From the NCBI RefSeq assembly GCF_014207375.1, contig NZ_JACHEE010000004.1, forward strand, positions 124,001 through 188,000: DNA of 64,000 nt, in the 5' to 3' direction. The notes beneath the pieces are model-generated. The model was not told the DNA's origin. It did no database searches and saw nothing but the letters and a program-made list of their open reading frames with translations. Both the position numbers and the translations under genes were made by a program. Below are positions 56,635 through 64,000 of the stretch, in pieces. This stretch comes from Arthrobacter sp. AZCC_0090. Lineage in GTDB: Bacteria > Actinomycetota > Actinomycetes > Actinomycetales > Micrococcaceae. Numbering within the stretch: the first letter of the stretch is position 1; every line of letters starts with the position of its first letter.

Positions 56635-57656
56635 CGTGTTGCTCCTTCGGAAACTGCTGCGTGCGAAGCCGCGGCATTGGGGCCGGCCGGCGTCAGGCGG
56701 CCGCGTTCGACGAGCAATGAGGTGACTTCTTCCGGCGTCGGCATCGCGTCCGCGCAGGAGACGCGGGAGGCGACGATCGCGCCGGAGGCGTTGGCGTAGT
56801 CCAGGATCTGGGCCAACGGCCAGCCGGAAAGCAGTCCGTGGCAGAAGGCTCCGCCGAATGAGTCGCCCGCGCCCAGGCCGTTGACGGTCTCCACAGGGAC
56901 CGGTGCGGAGACGACGCGCTCGGTGCGGGTCTTGGCCATGACGCCTTCGGGGCCGAGCTTCACGACGGCTATCTCGACGCCGGCGGCCAGAAGGCGGTCG
57001 GCCTGTTCGTCCGGGGTTCCTTCACCGACGGCGACGGCGCATTCCTTGTCATTGCCGATGGCCACCGTGACGTGCGGAAGGATCTTGGCGACCTCCGCCC
57101 GGGCCTCGTCCTCGGAAGCCCAGAACATGGGGCGGTAGTCGAGGTCCAGGATGGTGTACTGGCCCTCGTTCAGGCCGGTGCGCGGCCGGGCTTCGTGCGC
57201 CGCGAGGTGGGCGGAACGGCTGGGCTCCTGGCAGAGGCCGGTCACGGTCGACCAGAAGATGCCGGCGTCCTTGATGGCGTCCAGGTCCAGTTCCTCGGCC
57301 TTGATCTGCAGGTCCGGTGCCGTGGGGAAACGGCCGTAGAAGTAGAGCGGGAAGTCGTGCGGTGGCTGGATCGCGCAGAAGGTGGCCGGCGTTTGAAGGC
57401 CCGGCACCGGGGTGACGAAAGCGTCGTCGACCTTGAACTTGCGCAGTTCGCGGTGCAGGTAGATACCAAAAGGGTCATCGCCAGTGCGCGTGATGACGCC
57501 GCTGCGGCGGCCGTGGCGGGCGGCAGCGACGGCAACGTTGGACGGCGAGCCGCCAAGATACTTGCCAAAGGACTGCACGTCCTCCAGTCCCACACCGATG
57601 TCGTTCGGGTAGATATCAACGCTGATGCGCCCGATGGTGAGCAGTTCGTGGGTCAC
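56631..57656 (-). CDS. iolC: 5-dehydro-2-deoxygluconokinase
   Basis: 341 residues of the PfkB/ribokinase family. LLTIGRISVDIYPNDIGVGL and FGKYLGGSPSNVAVAAARHG bind the sugar, and VETVNGLGAGDSFGGAFCHG has the catalytic Asp and anion hole. It phosphorylates 2-deoxy-5-keto-gluconate. The start is GTG at 57656 with AAAGG about 12 bp upstream. It is the first gene of the seven-gene operon iolC-aldolase candidate-iolD-iolA-iolE-iolG-iolH. Confidence 0.9.
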   Translation of the reverse strand: MTHELLTIGRISVDIYPNDIGVGLEDVQSFGKYLGGSPSNVAVAAARHGRRSGVITRTGDDPFGIYLHRELRKFKVDDAFVTPVPGLQTPATFCAIQPPHDFPLYFYGRFPTAPDLQIKAEELDLDAIKDAGIFWSTVTGLCQEPSRSAHLAAHEARPRTGLNEGQYTILDLDYRPMFWASEDEARAEVAKILPHVTVAIGNDKECAVAVGEGTPDEQADRLLAAGVEIAVVKLGPEGVMAKTRTERVVSAPVPVETVNGLGAGDSFGGAFCHGLLSGWPLAQILDYANASGAIVASRVSCADAMPTPEEVTSLLVERGRLTPAGPNAAASHAAVSEGATR

Positions 57657-57751
57657 GGTGATCGCGGACCTTTCTGTAGTGAACTCTTCTTGCGGGACGG
57701 TGAGAGCTCCGGTGCTTTTGCCGGCCCGCAGTGAGCGGGGCCACAAGCACT

Positions 57752-57799
57752 ACTTTGCACCAGAATTCATGTCCTGTCAAAGGTTTGTACTGACATATT
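57752..57799 (-). promoter_or_regulatory. Promoter and double operator of the iolC operon
   Basis: On the minus strand: TTGACA (57775-57780), 17 bp, CAAAGT (57752-57757). TTGACAGGACAT covers the -35 box, exactly as in the 46.77-kb promoter. A second site, TTTGTACTGACATATT (57784-57799, plus-strand reading), lies just upstream. The remaining 57800-57865 holds nothing recognisable. Confidence 0.6.
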
Positions 57800-57865
57800 T
57801 ACAACGAAACGTAATGACTGGGATTGCGTCTTGATTTGGGCGTGAATCCGCGCCAAACCCCGGAG

Positions 57866-58270
57866 TTAGCGGGCGGGAACGGCGAGCTCGCCCGTGACAT
57901 ACTGTGCGCGACCGAACCCAAAGGACCAGTCATCAGCGGTGTTTTCGACGTAACCCAGGAAGACGTCCTCGCCGGCAACACCAATCTCACCAAGCTCGGC
58001 GGCAATGGCGGCGAAGAGGGACTGCTTTGCCTCGCGACTACGGCCACCCTGGGTGAAGATCTGGATCATGATCACGCCGGAACTTCGCTCGAAGCCGAGC
58101 CCGGCATCTTGGGCGAAGATCTGGCCTTGGGGGTGTTCGGTGATGATGTGGAAGTAGTCCCGCTCGGGGATGCCGTACTCGGCGAGGATTGCGTCATGGA
58201 TCCGGCGGCTCAGTTCGGCGAGCCGCTCCGGGGTGCGGCCTTGGTTGACGTCGATGCGAACGAGGGGCAT
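57866..58270 (-). CDS. Tautomerase-family protein
   Basis: 134 residues beginning PLVRIDVNQGRTPERLAELS. Pro2 becomes the N-terminal catalytic base after Met removal, as in 4-oxalocrotonate tautomerases. RDYFHIITEHPQGQIFA and VIMIQIFTQGGRSREAKQSL complete the fold. AAGGAG lies 7 bp before ATG 58270. An inositol-type operator lies in its promoter, so it probably helps enol-keto conversion of an inositol intermediate; the precise step is unknown. Confidence 0.8.
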   Translation of the reverse strand: MPLVRIDVNQGRTPERLAELSRRIHDAILAEYGIPERDYFHIITEHPQGQIFAQDAGLGFERSSGVIMIQIFTQGGRSREAKQSLFAAIAAELGEIGVAGEDVFLGYVENTADDWSFGFGRAQYVTGELAVPAR

Positions 58271-58287
58271 ATGCTCTCCTTGAGTAG

Positions 58288-58304
58288 TTTGTCCTGACAT
58301 ACTA
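58288..58304 (-). promoter_or_regulatory. Operator and -10 region of the tautomerase gene
   Basis: TTTGTCCTGACATA (58288-58301, plus-strand reading) overlaps a TAGTAT -10 box (minus strand, 58299-58304). It shares 13 bases with the site before the ABC importer. Confidence 0.55.
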
Positions 58305-58385
58305 ACAAACTCTCTCAGGAGCTCACAAGGGAGGGTTAGTCGCGCCACTCTCTCCTCGGGCGGGGCACCACCGACGCCGGATCAC

Positions 58386-58500
58386 ATATCCGGCCTTAAA
58401 CAACGACGCTCGATCACATGATGTGATCGAGCGTCGTTGAAACGACCGCCAGATGTGAGCGAGCGTCAGCGGGAAACACCCCAAAAGTGAGCGAGCGTGT
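58386..58500. repeat. GCTCGCTCAC repeat cluster with a 19-bp perfect hairpin
   Basis: CACATATCCGGCCTTAAACA is shared with the 49.2-kb cluster. CAACGACGCTCGATCACAT (58401-58419) and ATGTGATCGAGCGTCGTTG (58421-58439) pair perfectly around one base. Further GTGAGCGAGCGT words follow to 58500. Confidence 0.8.
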
Positions 58501-58513
58501 GTGCTTAAACGAC

Positions 58514-58556
58514 GACGGCGCCTGTCACCTTCACGTGGAAGGTGACAGGCGCCGTC
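58514..58556 (-). terminator. Terminator of sucCD
   Basis: Perfect 19-bp stem GACGGCGCCTGTCACCTTC (58514-58532), loop ACGTG, GAAGGTGACAGGCGCCGTC (58538-58556), 27 bp beyond the sucD stop. Confidence 0.9.
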
Positions 58557-58583
58557 GGGCGTGTTTTGGGGATTACCCCGGAA

Positions 58584-59486
58584 CTAGAGGGCTGCGAAGA
58601 CCTCACGGAGCAGCTTGGCGGTCTCGGACGGCGTCTTGCCGACCTTCACGCCTGCAGCTTCGAGAGCTTCCTTCTTGGCCTGTGCCGTACCCGCAGAGCC
58701 GGAGACGATGGCGCCTGCGTGGCCCATGGTCTTGCCCTCGGGGGCGGTGAAGCCCGCAACGTAGCCGACAACCGGCTTGGTGACGTTGGCCTTGATGAAG
58801 TCGGCTGCGCGCTCTTCAGCGTCGCCACCGATTTCGCCGATCATGACGATTGCCTTGGTCTCCGGGTCAGCTTCGAACGCAGCCAAGGCGTCGATGTGGG
58901 TGGTACCGATGACGGGGTCGCCACCGATGCCAATGGCCGTGGAGAAGCCGAGGTCGCGCAGTTCGTACATCATCTGGTAGGTCAGGGTACCGGACTTGGA
59001 GACCAAGCCGATGGGGCCCTTGCCCGTGATGTTTGCCGGGGTGATGCCAACCAGTGCTTCGCCCGGGGTGATGATGCCGGGGCAGTTCGGCCCGATGATG
59101 CGGGTGATCTGCTTGCCGTCAGCGTCCACGGTGGCCTGGGCGAGCGCCCAGAACTCGGCGGAGTCCTGGACCGGCACGCCTTCAGTGATGACAACAACCA
59201 GGCCGATGCCTGCTTCGATGGCTTCAACCACGGCGGACTTGGTGAATGCCGGCGGAACGAAGACGATCGAAACGTCGGCACCGGTTTCCGCAATGGCTTC
59301 CTTGACGGTGCCGAAGACGGTGATTTCCTTGTCGCCGTGCAGCACCGTGGTGCCTGCCTTGCGGGCGTTGACGCCACCGACGATGTTGGTGCCGGCCTTG
59401 AGCATCAGGGCCGTGTGCTTGGTGCCTTCGCCGCCGGTGATGCCCTGGACGATGACCTTGGAGTCCTTGTTCAGATAAATAGACAT
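58584..59486 (-). CDS. sucD: Succinyl-CoA ligase alpha subunit
   Basis: 300 residues. Tricarboxylic acid cycle enzyme subunit that binds CoA and carries the phosphohistidine. [20 protein letters not shown] is the CoA-binding loop and [20 protein letters not shown] holds the His that is phosphorylated. The [20 protein letters not shown] block is normal. It follows sucC by 27 bp. Confidence 0.97.
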   Translation of the reverse strand: MSIYLNKDSKVIVQGITGGEGTKHTALMLKAGTNIVGGVNARKAGTTVLHGDKEITVFGTVKEAIAETGADVSIVFVPPAFTKSAVVEAIEAGIGLVVVITEGVPVQDSAEFWALAQATVDADGKQITRIIGPNCPGIITPGEALVGITPANITGKGPIGLVSKSGTLTYQMMYELRDLGFSTAIGIGGDPVIGTTHIDALAAFEADPETKAIVMIGEIGGDAEERAADFIKANVTKPVVGYVAGFTAPEGKTMGHAGAIVSGSAGTAQAKKEALEAAGVKVGKTPSETAKLLREVFAAL

Positions 59487-59513
59487 AATTTAAGTCGCCT
59501 TACTTCCCGGTGC

Positions 59514-60680
59514 TTATTTGGAGTTGGCGAGCTCGGCGGCCTTGTCGGCGCCCTCGTCCATGGTGGCTGCCAGGGTAACCAGCGGGTGGTTGGCCTCGGC
59601 CAGGATGCGGCGGCCCTCTTCGACGTTGTTGCCATCGAGACGGACGACCAGCGGCTTGTTGGCGTTGGAACCAAGCTCGGCCAGTGCGCCGACGATGCCC
59701 TTTGCCACAGCGTCACACGCGGTGATGCCACCGAAGACGTTCACGAAAACGCTCTTGACCTGCTCGTCGCCAAGGATGACGTCCAAGCCGGCGGCCATGA
59801 CCTCAGCGGAAGCTCCACCGCCGATGTCCAGGAAGTTGGCCGGCTTCACGTTGCCGTGGTTTTCGCCTGCGTACGCAACGACGTCGAGGGTGGACATGAC
59901 AAGACCGGCGCCATTGCCGATGATGCCCACTTCGCCGTCCAGCTTCACGTAGTTGAGGTCCTGCGCCTTGGCCTTGGCCTCGAGCGGGTCAGCGGCGTCC
60001 TTGTCCTCGAGCTCGGAGTGGTGGACGTGGCGGAAGTCAGCGTTCTCGTCCAGAGAGACCTTGCCATCAAGGGCAACGATGTCGCCGGCGCCGGTCTTGA
60101 CCAAGGGGTTGACCTCAACCAGGGTTGCGTCTTCCTTCTTGAAGACGTCCCACAGCTTCAGGATGACGGAAGCAACCTTGCCACGCAGTTCCTCGGAGAA
60201 ACCGGCAGCGGCAACGATTTCGTCAGCCTTGGCCTGGTCGATGCCGACTGCGGGGTCGATGGCAACCTTGGCGAGTGCCTCGGGGCGCTCAACAGCAAGC
60301 TGCTCGATTTCCATGCCGCCTTCAACCGAGCACATGGCCAGGTAGTTGCGGTTGGCCCGGTCCAGCAGGACGGAGAAGTAGTATTCCTCAGCAATGTCGG
60401 CGCCCTGGGCGATCATGACCTTGTTGACGGTGTGGCCCTTGATGTCCATGCCAAGGATGTTGGTGGCGTGCTCAAGCGCTTCGTCAGCGGACTTTGCGAC
60501 CTTGACACCGCCAGCCTTGCCACGGCCACCGACCTTTACCTGCGCCTTGACGACGGTCACGCCGCCGATGTTCTCGGCTGCAGCCTTTGCTTCTTCAGGA
60601 GTGTGCGCCACGATGCCGGCGAGCACGGGTACACCGTGCGCTTCGAACATATCGCGCGCCTGATATTCAAACAGGTCCAC
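59514..60680 (-). CDS. sucC: Succinyl-CoA ligase beta subunit
   Basis: 388 residues with an N-terminal ATP-grasp domain ([60 protein letters not shown]). The C-terminal ligase domain has [40 protein letters not shown] and [12 protein letters not shown]. It pairs with SucD. Core metabolism: here the catabolic island ends and the conserved backbone begins. Confidence 0.97.
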   Translation of the reverse strand: MDLFEYQARDMFEAHGVPVLAGIVAHTPEEAKAAAENIGGVTVVKAQVKVGGRGKAGGVKVAKSADEALEHATNILGMDIKGHTVNKVMIAQGADIAEEYYFSVLLDRANRNYLAMCSVEGGMEIEQLAVERPEALAKVAIDPAVGIDQAKADEIVAAAGFSEELRGKVASVILKLWDVFKKEDATLVEVNPLVKTGAGDIVALDGKVSLDENADFRHVHHSELEDKDAADPLEAKAKAQDLNYVKLDGEVGIIGNGAGLVMSTLDVVAYAGENHGNVKPANFLDIGGGASAEVMAAGLDVILGDEQVKSVFVNVFGGITACDAVAKGIVGALAELGSNANKPLVVRLDGNNVEEGRRILAEANHPLVTLAATMDEGADKAAELANSK

Positions 60681-60888
60681 GGTTTAGTGTCCTTCTACGT
60701 CGAAGTAGTTTCTGTACAGCCGGAAACCACGGTGACCGCGAAAACCGGCTGCGGATAGGTGCGCATCGAACGGCCGTCAGGCAGCCGGTCACATTGCGCA
60801 AGTTCCTCTCGAACTTTAGCCCCCCGGGGAGGCCAGCCGGTTCTACAGTACCCGTTAAGTGAGTAACCACACACTTCTATCGGCCGTA
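60681..60888. other. Upstream region of sucC, no gene seen
   Basis: About 200 bp that must hold the sucC promoter. I see no convincing -35/-10 pair, riboswitch or open frame. Confidence 0.4.
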
Positions 60889-60916
60889 GAAAAACCGCTA
60901 TATGACGCGGTTTTCC
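60889..60916 (-). terminator. Terminator of the lipoprotein gene
   Basis: AAAACCGC (60891-60898), 8-bp loop, GCGGTTTT (60907-60914). On the minus strand it ends in a T5 run. Confidence 0.7.
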
Positions 60917-60938
60917 GGACCATCCGGCCCGCGTTGTG

Positions 60939-61655
60939 TTAGGACGGCCTTGTGTAGGACGGCTGTGGCGAGGACGACGGACCCGGACCCCCGGCGGGCT
61001 TTCCGCCGTCGGAAATCAGCTGGTAGTCGGTTCGGCTGACGAAGAATGCCACGCCAGCGGAAACGTTGCCGCAAGCGACGCCGCCGTTGTACGCAGAACA
61101 ACGCAGGCCGTTACGCTCAATGTTCTGCCCGTCTTCCAAGACGGGCAGCCGCGAAATGGGCCCATTGCGGCTTCCTTTGGGTCCGAATTCGGATTCCATG
61201 TGGGTCACCCCGGAACGGCACGCACCGTATACGGCTTTGTCTGGGCGCAGGAGTACCGTTCCGCCAAGGTAACCCAGCCCCGTCCCGCCGCAGTCATCCT
61301 TGATGTCCGCCGCCTGCGGCTTGGGGTAGACGGCCAGCTCGCATTGCACCACCGGCACGATCGCGAGCTTATTGTTGGCGTTGTCCGCGTAGGAGTTGGG
61401 CTCGTAGGGAAGGTCCAGGTGCTCGCCGCGGGCCGACGTCATGGCGCACACCACGTTGTGATCGGCCGTGACAAACGCCAGCGTTCCATCGGTGGACGCC
61501 AGCGTGCTGGGCTGCGAAACGGGTACCTGGCGGAGCTGCTCCAAGGGAGGCAACGGCGCCGGAGGAACATAGTTCGGGTCCTTGGTGGACACGGAGCAAG
61601 CCGTTGCCAACAACACCAAACAGGCGGCCAGAATCCCCAAGACAGTCCGTCGCAT
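60939..61655 (-). CDS. Lipoprotein of unknown function
   Basis: 238 residues from ATG 61655, which has GGGAG 5 bp upstream; ATG 61664 is the alternative. The signal peptide RRTVLGILAACLVLLATAC ends at a lipobox Cys. The mature part has several cysteines (VVCAMTS, VVQCELAVYP, DDCGGTG, YGACRSG, GLRCSAYNGGVACG) spaced as if to form disulfides, and a Pro/Ser-rich C-terminus. It resembles small actinobacterial surface proteins, but I cannot name a family. Confidence 0.75.
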   Translation of the reverse strand: MRRTVLGILAACLVLLATACSVSTKDPNYVPPAPLPPLEQLRQVPVSQPSTLASTDGTLAFVTADHNVVCAMTSARGEHLDLPYEPNSYADNANNKLAIVPVVQCELAVYPKPQAADIKDDCGGTGLGYLGGTVLLRPDKAVYGACRSGVTHMESEFGPKGSRNGPISRLPVLEDGQNIERNGLRCSAYNGGVACGNVSAGVAFFVSRTDYQLISDGGKPAGGPGPSSSPQPSYTRPS

Positions 61656-61688
61656 GGCTCCCATTATGCCCTGCGGGCGGAACTGGCC

Positions 61689-64000
61689 TTAGGAGTCCAG
61701 TTTGGTCAACGGCGCGTAACGCAACAGCAGCCGTTTCTCGCCGACGTCGAACTTCACCTTCGCCACAGTCTTGTCACCGGCGCCCTCGACGCCGATCACG
61801 GTGCCGTTGCCGAAACTGGTGTGGTTCACCTTGTCCCCCACCACGACCGCCACCACTTCCTTCTGCGGCTGCACACGATTGCGTACGACGGCGGCCGGCA
61901 CGTCGGCGTCGAACCCTGCGGTAGCGCTGGCGGCGGCCCCTCGGGAGGTGCCAGCGCCCCAGAAGGACCCGCCGTAACGGTTGGAACCAATGGGCGCGTT
62001 TCCCCAGCCGCCCCCTTGGCGGGACATGCCTTCTCGCTTCCACTCGACGAGATCGGTGGGGATCTCCTCAAGGAATTGGCTGGCGGGGTTGTATTGACTC
62101 TGGCCCCACATGCTGCGGACTTCCGAGCGGGTCACATACAGGCGCTTCCTTGCACGGGTGAGTCCCACATAGGCCAGGCGGCGTTCTTCCGCCAATTCCT
62201 TGGGATCCGTAGCGGAGCGCTGATGCGGGAAGAGCCCGTGTTCCATGCCGGTCAGGAAAACCACGGGGAATTCCAGGCCTTTGGCCGTGTGGAGGGTCAT
62301 GAGCGTGACCACGCCCATCCGCTTCGCCTCTGCCACCGCGGCGGCTGCGTCCTCGGAGGATCCCTCCGGGGCGTCGGGGATCTGGTCGGCATCGGCCACG
62401 AGCGAGACTTGCTCCAGGAACTCGCCCAGCGAGCCTTCGGGGTTGTCTCGCTCGTATTCCCGGACCACGGCCACCAACTCGGCCAGGTTTTCCACCCGCG
62501 ATTCGTCTTGCGGATCGGTGCTGGCCCGAAGCCCGGCAAGGTAACCGGTCTGTTCGAGGACAGCCTCAAGGGCGGCCGCAGCACCTGAGCCGGTCGCCAC
62601 CTCCGCCAGGTCATCCAGGAGCTTCACGAAGCCCAGAACCGCGTTCACGGAGCGGGTGGCCATGCCGGGAGCCTGGTCCGCCTTGCGTGCCGCGGACATG
62701 AACGACGTACGCTCGCGCTCGGCGAGGGCGGCCACTGCGCCCTCGGCACGATCGCCGATACCGCGCTTGGGTTCGTTGAGGACGCGACGCAAATTGACGT
62801 CGTCGTCCGGGTTCACCAGGACGCGAAGGTACGCGAGGGCGTCCTTGATTTCCTTGCGCTCGTAGAAGCGGGTGCCACCCACCACCTTGTACGGAAGGCC
62901 CACGCGGACCAGCACGTCTTCAATGGAACGCGACTGTGCGTTGGTGCGATAGAAGATGGCGACATCGCCGGGACGCAGGCCGTCCTCGTCCTGGAGCCGG
63001 TCGATTTCCTTGGCGATGAACTGGGCTTCGTCGTGCTCGTTCTCGCCCACGTAGCCGATGATCTTCTCGCCGTCGCCCTCGGCCGTCCAGAGTTTCTTGT
63101 CCGGCCGGTTCGGGTTGCGCGAAATGACGGAGTTGGCGGCGCTCAGGATGTTCTGCGTGGAGCGATAGTTCTGCTCCAGCTTGATGGTGCGGGCGTCCGG
63201 GTAATCATTCTCGAATTCGACAATGTTGCGGATGTCCGCACCACGGAAGGCGTAGATGGACTGGTCTGAATCGCCGACGACGGTGAGCTCGCTCGCGTGG
63301 GGACCTTCACCGACGATTTCGTGGACCAAAGCGTACTGGGCGTGGTTGGTGTCCTGGTATTCGTCCACGAGGACATGCCGGAAACGACGGCGGTAGGACT
63401 CTGCGAGCGCCGGGAAGGCCCGGAACATATAGACCGTTTGCGCGATGAGGTCGTCGAAGTCCATGGCGTTGGCCTGGCGCAGCCGCTGGGTGTAGCCCTT
63501 GAAGACGTCCGCGACAGCGCTTTCGAACGGCTCGTTATGGTTGGCGGTTGCCGCGAAGGCATCATCGTCGATGAGCTCGTTCTTCAGGGCGGAGATCTTG
63601 TGCTGGATGGCCTTCGGCGCGAACCTCTTGGGGTCCAGGTCCAGGTTCTTGGCCACGAGCGTGATCAACCGCAGGGAGTCCGCGGAATCGTAGATGGAGA
63701 AGTTGGAGTTCAGCCCCACGTTGGCGGCCTCGCGGCGCAGGATGCGCACGCAGGAGGAGTGGAAGGTGGAGATCCACATGGACTTGGCGCGGCCGCCCAC
63801 CAAGGCCTCGATGCGTTCCCGCATTTCCGCGGCCGCCTTGTTGGTGAAGGTAATGGCCAGGATCTCGCCGTGATGGGCCCGTCCGGTAGCGATCAAGTAG
63901 GCAATGCGGTTTGATAGCACGCGGGTTTTACCCGAACCTGCGCCAGCCACGATCAGCAAAGGGCTGCCGGCATGTTTGACGGCTTCCTCCTGCTGCGGGT
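61689..64000 (-). CDS. pcrA: PcrA/UvrD-type DNA helicase, N-terminus outside the window
   Basis: Superfamily 1 helicase for repair and removal of replication blocks. The frame is open to the right edge; the first visible residues are PQQEEAVKHAGSPLLIVAG, so only the very start is missing. Walker A is GAGSGKTRVLSNRIAYLIA, motif II HVLVDEYQDTNHAQYALVHE, motif III VVGDSDQSIYAFRGADIRNI, motif IV EQNYRSTQNILSAANSVI, and motif VI YVGLTRARKRLYVTRS. The end GDKVNHTSFGNGTVIGVEGA is the Tudor-like domain that binds RNA polymerase in PcrA. Confidence 0.95.
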   Translation of the reverse strand, partial: PQQEEAVKHAGSPLLIVAGAGSGKTRVLSNRIAYLIATGRAHHGEILAITFTNKAAAEMRERIEALVGGRAKSMWISTFHSSCVRILRREAANVGLNSNFSIYDSADSLRLITLVAKNLDLDPKRFAPKAIQHKISALKNELIDDDAFAATANHNEPFESAVADVFKGYTQRLRQANAMDFDDLIAQTVYMFRAFPALAESYRRRFRHVLVDEYQDTNHAQYALVHEIVGEGPHASELTVVGDSDQSIYAFRGADIRNIVEFENDYPDARTIKLEQNYRSTQNILSAANSVISRNPNRPDKKLWTAEGDGEKIIGYVGENEHDEAQFIAKEIDRLQDEDGLRPGDVAIFYRTNAQSRSIEDVLVRVGLPYKVVGGTRFYERKEIKDALAYLRVLVNPDDDVNLRRVLNEPKRGIGDRAEGAVAALAERERTSFMSAARKADQAPGMATRSVNAVLGFVKLLDDLAEVATGSGAAAALEAVLEQTGYLAGLRASTDPQDESRVENLAELVAVVREYERDNPEGSLGEFLEQVSLVADADQIPDAPEGSSEDAAAAVAEAKRMGVVTLMTLHTAKGLEFPVVFLTGMEHGLFPHQRSATDPKELAEERRLAYVGLTRARKRLYVTRSEVRSMWGQSQYNPASQFLEEIPTDLVEWKREGMSRQGGGWGNAPIGSNRYGGSFWGAGTSRGAAASATAGFDADVPAAVVRNRVQPQKEVVAVVVGDKVNHTSFGNGTVIGVEGAGDKTVAKVKFDVGEKRLLLRYAPLTKLDS

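Overview
The window is GC-rich DNA with dense, often overlapping genes. It has no rRNA, tRNA, CRISPR array or insertion sequence that I can see. Gene content and protein character point to a soil actinobacterium of the Arthrobacter group (Micrococcaceae). The dimethylglycine oxidase closely resembles the Arthrobacter globiformis enzyme as I remember it. The genus is an inference; no marker gene was compared.

Layout. 1-4.2 kb: 3' part of a VIT/CCC1 metal transporter, a matrixin-like secreted or anchored metalloprotease, a block of intergenic repeats, a decayed polysaccharide-deacetylase gene and a decayed PucR-type regulator that share one deletion junction, and a dihydrofolate-reductase-like protein. 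4.2-13.8 kb: a tightly overlapping operon glyA-soxB-soxD-soxA-soxG-sdaA-purU, read leftwards, with a divergent GntR/FCD regulator. 13.8-16.7 kb: a small membrane protein, a frameshifted AraC gene, a PhyH-type dioxygenase and a two-domain VOC protein. 16.8-30.7 kb: an IclR regulator and the choline/glycine betaine island. This holds a Rieske oxygenase and FAD reductase on the minus strand, then a Rieske ferredoxin, dimethylglycine oxidase, choline dehydrogenase, betaine aldehyde dehydrogenase and a betaine ABC importer with a fused double permease on the plus strand. 30.7-35.3 kb: a creatinase remnant, a second IclR gene between hairpin repeats, a LOG-like protein, a peptidase C26 amidotransferase, a cupredoxin lipoprotein and a membrane protein. 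35.4-58.3 kb: an inositol (and probably related polyol or sugar) catabolic region. It has a GntR regulator, iolB, three dehydrogenase/isomerase groups, a sugar-type ABC importer, a LacI regulator and a seven-gene iolC-to-iolH operon. 58.5-64 kb: sucD, sucC, a lipoprotein gene and a PcrA/UvrD helicase that runs off the right edge.

How the parts fit. The first half encodes a continuous route: choline to betaine aldehyde to glycine betaine to dimethylglycine to sarcosine to glycine to serine to pyruvate. Folate-bound one-carbon units are made by the dimethylglycine and sarcosine oxidases, used by GlyA, and released as formate by PurU. The second half encodes inositol uptake and oxidation to acetyl-CoA. 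One operator-like motif (TTGACAGGACAT or TTTGTCCTGACATA) recurs in at least six places ahead of inositol-region genes and suggests a single regulon.

The most unusual signals are: (a) a probable three-component electron chain for the betaine demethylase; (b) a family of roughly 80-bp hairpin repeats that border broken or orphaned genes; (c) the shared inositol operator; (d) six Gfo/Idh/MocA dehydrogenases and four TIM-barrel isomerase-like proteins in 15 kb, including a pair that may work by oxidation followed by elimination; (e) a (beta/alpha)8 protein in the place where the inositol-pathway aldolase would be expected.
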